Below are positions 59,301 to 64,000 of a DNA stretch of 64,000 nucleotides, piece by piece. The notes under the pieces are model-generated. The model saw only the letters and a list, made by a program, of their open reading frames with translations. It made no database searches and was not told the DNA's origin. Position numbers and translations under genes: made by a program. The DNA comes from Streptococcus mitis (lineage in GTDB: Bacteria; Bacillota; Bacilli; Lactobacillales; Streptococcaceae). The DNA is taken from assembly GCF_002096845.1 (NCBI RefSeq), contig NZ_NCVK01000058.1, positions 1 through 64,000 of the forward strand. The letters are read 5' to 3'. Position 1 is the first letter of the stretch, and every line of letters begins with the position of its first letter.

Positions 59301-61001
59301 ATGGAGAAAATCAGTTTAGAGTCTCCTAAGACGGGGTCGGACCTAGTTTTGGAAACACTTCGTGATTTAGGAATTGATACCATCTTTGGTTATCCTGGTG
59401 GTGCAGTCTTGCCTTTTTATGATGCGATATATAATTTTAAAGGCATTCGCCACATTCTAGGACGCCATGAGCAAGGTTGTTTGCACGAAGCTGAAGGTTA
59501 TGCCAAATCAACTGGAAAGTTGGGTGTTGCCGTCGTCACTAGTGGACCAGGAGCAACCAATGCCATTACAGGGATTGCAGATGCCATGAGCGATAGCGTT
59601 CCCCTTTTGGTCTTTACAGGTCAGGTGGCGCGAGCAGGGATTGGGAAAGATGCCTTTCAGGAGGCAGATATCGTGGGAATTACCATGCCAATCACTAAGT
59701 ACAATTACCAAGTTCGTGAGACAGCTGATATTCCGCGTATCATTACGGAAGCTGTCCATATCGCAACTACAGGTCGTCCAGGGCCAGTTGTCATTGACCT
59801 ACCTAAAGACGTATCTGCTTTAGAAACAGACTTCATTTATTCACCAGAAGTGAACCTACCAAGTTATCAGCCGACTCTTGAGCCAAATGATATGCAAATC
59901 AAGAAAATCTTGAAGCAATTATCCAAGGCTAAAAAGCCAGTCTTGCTAGCTGGTGGTGGAATTAGTTATGCTGAGGCTGCGGCAGAATTAAATGAATTTG
60001 CAGAACGCTATCAAATTCCAGTGGTAACCAGCCTTTTGGGACAAGGAACGATTGCAACGAGTCATCCACTCTTCCTTGGAATGGGAGGTATGCACGGGTC
60101 GTTCGCAGCTAATATTGCCATGACGGAAGCTGACTTTATGATTAGTATTGGTTGCCGTTTCGATGACCGCTTGACAGGAAATCCTAAGACCTTCGCTAAG
60201 AATGCCAAGGTTGCTCACATTGATATTGACCCAGCCGAGATTGGCAAGATTATCAGCGCGGATATTCCTGTAGTTGGAGATGCGAAGAAAGCCTTGCAAA
60301 TGTTGCTGGCCGAACCAACCGTTCATAACAATACTGAGAAATGGATTGAAAAAGTTACTAAAGACAAGAACCGCGTTCGTTCTTATGATAAGAAAGAGCG
60401 TGTGGTTCAACCTCAAGCCGTTATTGAACGCATTGGTGAGTTGACGAATGGTGATGCCATTGTGGTAACAGACGTTGGTCAACACCAAATGTGGACAGCC
60501 CAGTATTATCCCTACCAAAATGAACGTCAGTTAGTGACTTCAGGTGGTTTGGGAACGATGGGATTTGGAATTCCAGCAGCAATCGGTGCTAAAATTGCTA
60601 ACCCAGATAAGGAAGTAGTCTTGTTTGTTGGGGATGGTGGTTTCCAAATGACTAACCAAGAATTGGCTATTTTGAACATTTACAAGGTGCCAATCAAGGT
60701 GGTTATGCTGAACAACCACTCACTTGGAATGGTTCGCCAGTGGCAGGAATCCTTCTATGAAGGTAGAACATCAGAGTCAGTCTTTGATACCCTTCCAGAT
60801 TTCCAATTGATGGCACAAGCTTACGGTATTAAAAACTATAAGTTTGACAATCCTGAGACCTTGGATCAAGACCTTGAAGTCATCACTGAGAATGTTCCTA
60901 TGCTAATCGAGGTAGATATTTCTCGTAAGGAACAGGTGTTACCGATGGTACCAGCTGGTAAGAGTAATCATGAGATGTTGGGGGTGAAGTTCCATGCGTA
61001 G
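59301..61001 (+). CDS. ilvB: Acetolactate synthase large subunit
   Basis: A 566-residue thiamine-diphosphate enzyme that condenses pyruvate to acetolactate (or with 2-oxobutyrate to acetohydroxybutyrate). The N-terminal Tyr-Pro-Gly-Gly-Ala and catalytic Glu in Arg-His-Glu-Gln-Gly are present, as is the ThDP motif Gly-Asp-Gly-Gly-Phe-Gln-Met-Thr-Asn near 444-452. It overlaps ilvN by 8 bases. Confidence 0.97.
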   Translation: MEKISLESPKTGSDLVLETLRDLGIDTIFGYPGGAVLPFYDAIYNFKGIRHILGRHEQGCLHEAEGYAKSTGKLGVAVVTSGPGATNAITGIADAMSDSVPLLVFTGQVARAGIGKDAFQEADIVGITMPITKYNYQVRETADIPRIITEAVHIATTGRPGPVVIDLPKDVSALETDFIYSPEVNLPSYQPTLEPNDMQIKKILKQLSKAKKPVLLAGGGISYAEAAAELNEFAERYQIPVVTSLLGQGTIATSHPLFLGMGGMHGSFAANIAMTEADFMISIGCRFDDRLTGNPKTFAKNAKVAHIDIDPAEIGKIISADIPVVGDAKKALQMLLAEPTVHNNTEKWIEKVTKDKNRVRSYDKKERVVQPQAVIERIGELTNGDAIVVTDVGQHQMWTAQYYPYQNERQLVTSGGLGTMGFGIPAAIGAKIANPDKEVVLFVGDGGFQMTNQELAILNIYKVPIKVVMLNNHSLGMVRQWQESFYEGRTSESVFDTLPDFQLMAQAYGIKNYKFDNPETLDQDLEVITENVPMLIEVDISRKEQVLPMVPAGKSNHEMLGVKFHA

Positions 61002-61470
61002 AATGTTAACAGCAAAACTACAAAATCGTTCAGGAGTCCTCAATCGCTTTACAGGTGTCCTATCTCGTCGTCAGGTTAATATCGAAAGCATCTCTGTTGG
61101 AGCAACAGAAGATCCGAATGTATCGCGGATCACTATTATTATTGATGTAGCTTCACATGATGAAGTCGAGCAAATCATCAAGCAACTCAATCGTCAAATT
61201 GATGTGATTCGTATTCGTGATATTACAGACAAGCCTCATTTGGAGCGCGAGGTGATTTTGGTTAAGATGTCAGCACCAGCTGAGAAGCGAGCTGAGATTC
61301 TAGCGATTATTCAACCTTTCCGTGCAACGGTGGTAGACGTAGCACCAAGCTCAATTACCATTCAGATGACAGGAAATGCTGAAAAGAGTGAAGCCCTGTT
61401 GCGAGTCATTCGACCATACGGTATTCGTAATATTGCTCGTACGGGTGCAACTGGATTTACCCGCGATTAA
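60994..61470 (+). CDS. ilvN: Acetolactate synthase small (regulatory) subunit
   Basis: A 158-residue subunit with an N-terminal ACT domain (Asn-Arg-Ser-Gly-Val-Leu-Asn-Arg-Phe-Thr-Gly-Val-Leu-Ser-Arg-Arg) that gives valine feedback control, plus a C-terminal domain. It overlaps ilvB, so the two subunits are made together; ilvC follows after 65 bases. Confidence 0.96.
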   Translation: MRRMLTAKLQNRSGVLNRFTGVLSRRQVNIESISVGATEDPNVSRITIIIDVASHDEVEQIIKQLNRQIDVIRIRDITDKPHLEREVILVKMSAPAEKRAEILAIIQPFRATVVDVAPSSITIQMTGNAEKSEALLRVIRPYGIRNIARTGATGFTRD

Positions 61471-61502
61471 AAATCCAACTAAAATTTGTTAAACCAGCCT
61501 AA

Positions 61503-62558
<1,056 letters not shown>

Positions 62559-62578
62559 TTGATAGAAATCAAGTTGAA

Positions 62579-62609
62579 GGCGAGTTGGGGGGACCTAACT
62601 CGCTTTTAT
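62579..62609 (+). terminator. ilvC terminator
   Basis: GCGAGTT at 62580-62586 pairs with AACTCGC at 62597-62603, then TTTTAT. Confidence 0.8.
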
Positions 62610-62670
62610 AATCAATTCATCTCTTTTTAAAAGGATGGATTGAGATAAGTATGAAATAGTCTAGGAGAAA

Positions 62671-63924
62671 ATGATGTTAAGTTCAAAAGATATAATCAAG
62701 GCTCATAAGGTCTTGAATGGTGTGGTCGTTAATACACCGCTTGATTATGACCATTATTTATCGGAGAAGTATGGTGCTAAGATTTATTTGAAAAAGGAAA
62801 ATGCCCAACGTGTTCGCTCTTTTAAAATTCGTGGTGCCTATTACGCTATTTCTCAGCTCAGCGAGGAAGAGCGTGAGCGTGGGGTAGTCTGTGCCTCTGC
62901 GGGAAATCATGCGCAGGGAGTTGCCTATACTTGTAATGAGATGAAAATTCCTGCTACTATTTTTATGCCCATTACTACTCCGCAACAAAAAATTGGGCAG
63001 GTTCGCTTTTTTGGTGGGGATTTCGTGACCATTAAACTAGTTGGAGATACCTTTGATGCCTCAGCTAAAGCAGCTCAAGAATTTACAGTCTCTGAAAATC
63101 GTACCTTTATTGATCCCTTTGATGATGCCCATGTTCAAGCTGGTCAAGGGACAGTTGCTTATGAGATTTTAGAAGAGGCTCGAAAAGAGTCGATTGATTT
63201 TGATGCTGTTTTGGTCCCTGTTGGCGGCGGTGGTCTCATTGCTGGGGTTTCTACCTATATCAAGGAAACAAGTCCAGAAATTGAAGTCATTGGGGTAGAG
63301 GCTAATGGAGCGCGTTCCATGAAGGCTGCCTTTGAAGCTGGTGGACCTGTTAAACTCAAAGAAATTGACAAATTTGCGGATGGGATTGCTGTACAAAAGG
63401 TAGGTCAATTGACCTATGAAGCAACTCGTCAACATGTTCAAACTTTGGTAGGTGTCGATGAGGGATTGATTTCTGAAACCTTGATTGACCTCTACTCTAA
63501 GCAAGGGATTGTAGCAGAACCTGCTGGAGCAGCTAGTATCGCCTCTCTAGAGGTTTTAGCTGAATATATCAAGGGGAAAACCATTTGTTGTATCATTTCT
63601 GGAGGAAATAATGATATCAACCGTATGCCAGAAATGGAAGAACGTGCCTTGATTTATGATGGTATCAAGCATTACTTTGTGGTCAATTTTCCACAGCGTC
63701 CAGGTGCTCTGCGTGAGTTTGTAAATGATATCCTGGGACCAAATGATGATATCACACGATTTGAGTATATCAAACGAGCTAGCAAGGGGACAGGGCCTGT
63801 ATTGATTGGGATAGCTTTAGCAGATAAGCATGATTATGCAGGATTGATTCGTCGAATGGAAGGTTTTGATCCAGCTTATATTAACTTAAATGGTAATGAA
63901 ACGCTATATAATATGCTTGTCTGA
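62671..63924 (+). CDS. ilvA: Threonine dehydratase (biosynthetic type)
   Basis: A 417-residue PLP enzyme that turns threonine into 2-oxobutyrate for isoleucine synthesis. The PLP lysine lies in Ser-Phe-Lys-Ile-Arg-Gly (about 47-52), and the Gly-Gly-Gly-Gly-Leu-Ile phosphate loop is near 186-191. A single C-terminal ACT-like domain (about 335-417) gives feedback control, shorter than in E. coli IlvA. Two adjacent ATGs could serve as start. It lies just after ilvC and completes the isoleucine branch. Confidence 0.95.
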   Translation: MMLSSKDIIKAHKVLNGVVVNTPLDYDHYLSEKYGAKIYLKKENAQRVRSFKIRGAYYAISQLSEEERERGVVCASAGNHAQGVAYTCNEMKIPATIFMPITTPQQKIGQVRFFGGDFVTIKLVGDTFDASAKAAQEFTVSENRTFIDPFDDAHVQAGQGTVAYEILEEARKESIDFDAVLVPVGGGGLIAGVSTYIKETSPEIEVIGVEANGARSMKAAFEAGGPVKLKEIDKFADGIAVQKVGQLTYEATRQHVQTLVGVDEGLISETLIDLYSKQGIVAEPAGAASIASLEVLAEYIKGKTICCIISGGNNDINRMPEMEERALIYDGIKHYFVVNFPQRPGALREFVNDILGPNDDITRFEYIKRASKGTGPVLIGIALADKHDYAGLIRRMEGFDPAYINLNGNETLYNMLV

Positions 63925-63950
63925 GGACTAATAAAAAAATATCATATTAT

Positions 63951-63979
63951 TTGCACAACCGATGTATAGGTGTTATAAT
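63951..63979 (+). promoter_or_regulatory. Promoter of a gene beyond the window
   Basis: TTGCAC at 63951-63956, 17 bases, and TGT-TATAAT with the hexamer at 63974-63979. A GGGGG stretch at the edge may be its ribosome site. Confidence 0.65.
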
Positions 63980-64000
63980 GAGGATGAAGAAAGGGGGCGA

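Overview
The window is about 64 kb of low-GC Firmicute chromosome and reads as a mitis-group Streptococcus. The signs are choline-binding surface proteins (CbpF- and CbpG-like), a TprA/PhrA peptide signalling pair, pneumococcal-type BOX repeats, CiaR-dependent small RNAs, a SigX com-box in front of cinA-recA-dinF, and a YSIRK/LPxTG pullulanase. The autolysin and pneumolysin genes that in the pneumococcus lie between dinF and yebC are absent. A commensal such as S. mitis or S. oralis is therefore more likely than S. pneumoniae. The species call is inference.

Layout. (1) 1-3.9 kb: an IS4-type element truncates a glycyl-radical enzyme gene; a transaldolase-like gene and glycerol dehydrogenase follow. 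(2) 4.2-6.9 kb: leuS, with a duplicated 3' tail. (3) 6.9-13.2 kb: accessory genes, namely a MarR regulator with a BAAT-type hydrolase, an ABC transporter with LytTR and DUF3021 genes, and two GNAT acetyltransferases. (4) 13.2-16 kb: three CiaR-controlled csRNAs, an Fst-type toxin with its antisense RNA, ruvB and a nucleotidyltransferase. (5) 16-25.6 kb: uppS-cdsA-eep-proS, a GH1 phospho-glycosidase, glmS and a luciferase-like monooxygenase. (6) 25.6-37.8 kb: pullulanase (minus strand), rpoB-rpoC and ndk. (7) 38-42 kb: cbpF, cbpG and phrA (minus strand), divergent from tprA. (8) 42.3-49.1 kb: a membrane protein, tsaE, a GNAT, an LCP-family ligase, then the competence operon cinA-recA-dinF. (9) 49.2-56.6 kb: yebC, a DUF4190-like membrane protein, a MarR with a heterodimeric ABC exporter, a PAP2 phosphatase, and a LytTR/LiaF-like pair. 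(10) 56.7-64 kb: rpmB, asp23-like, fakA and the branched-chain amino-acid genes ilvB-ilvN-ilvC-ilvA.

Compared with pneumococcal gene order as I recall it, the window joins three blocks that lie apart there (pfl to spuA; rpoB to the LytTR pair; rpmB to ilvA). This fits rearrangement between the two replichores.

The most interesting signals are regulatory. The two LytTR operons, 46 kb apart, carry the same 21-bp-spaced direct repeat at an identical distance from an extended -10 box. The tprA/phrA quorum-sensing pair is next to choline-binding protein genes, with no lantibiotic cluster beside it. ruvB, tsaE and dinF have the same leaderless promoter geometry. Two MarR regulators have clear self-consistent operators. 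An Fst toxin locus sits beside csRNA genes and an orphan csRNA-type terminator. The leaders of rpoB and glmS hold structured elements that could control expression.
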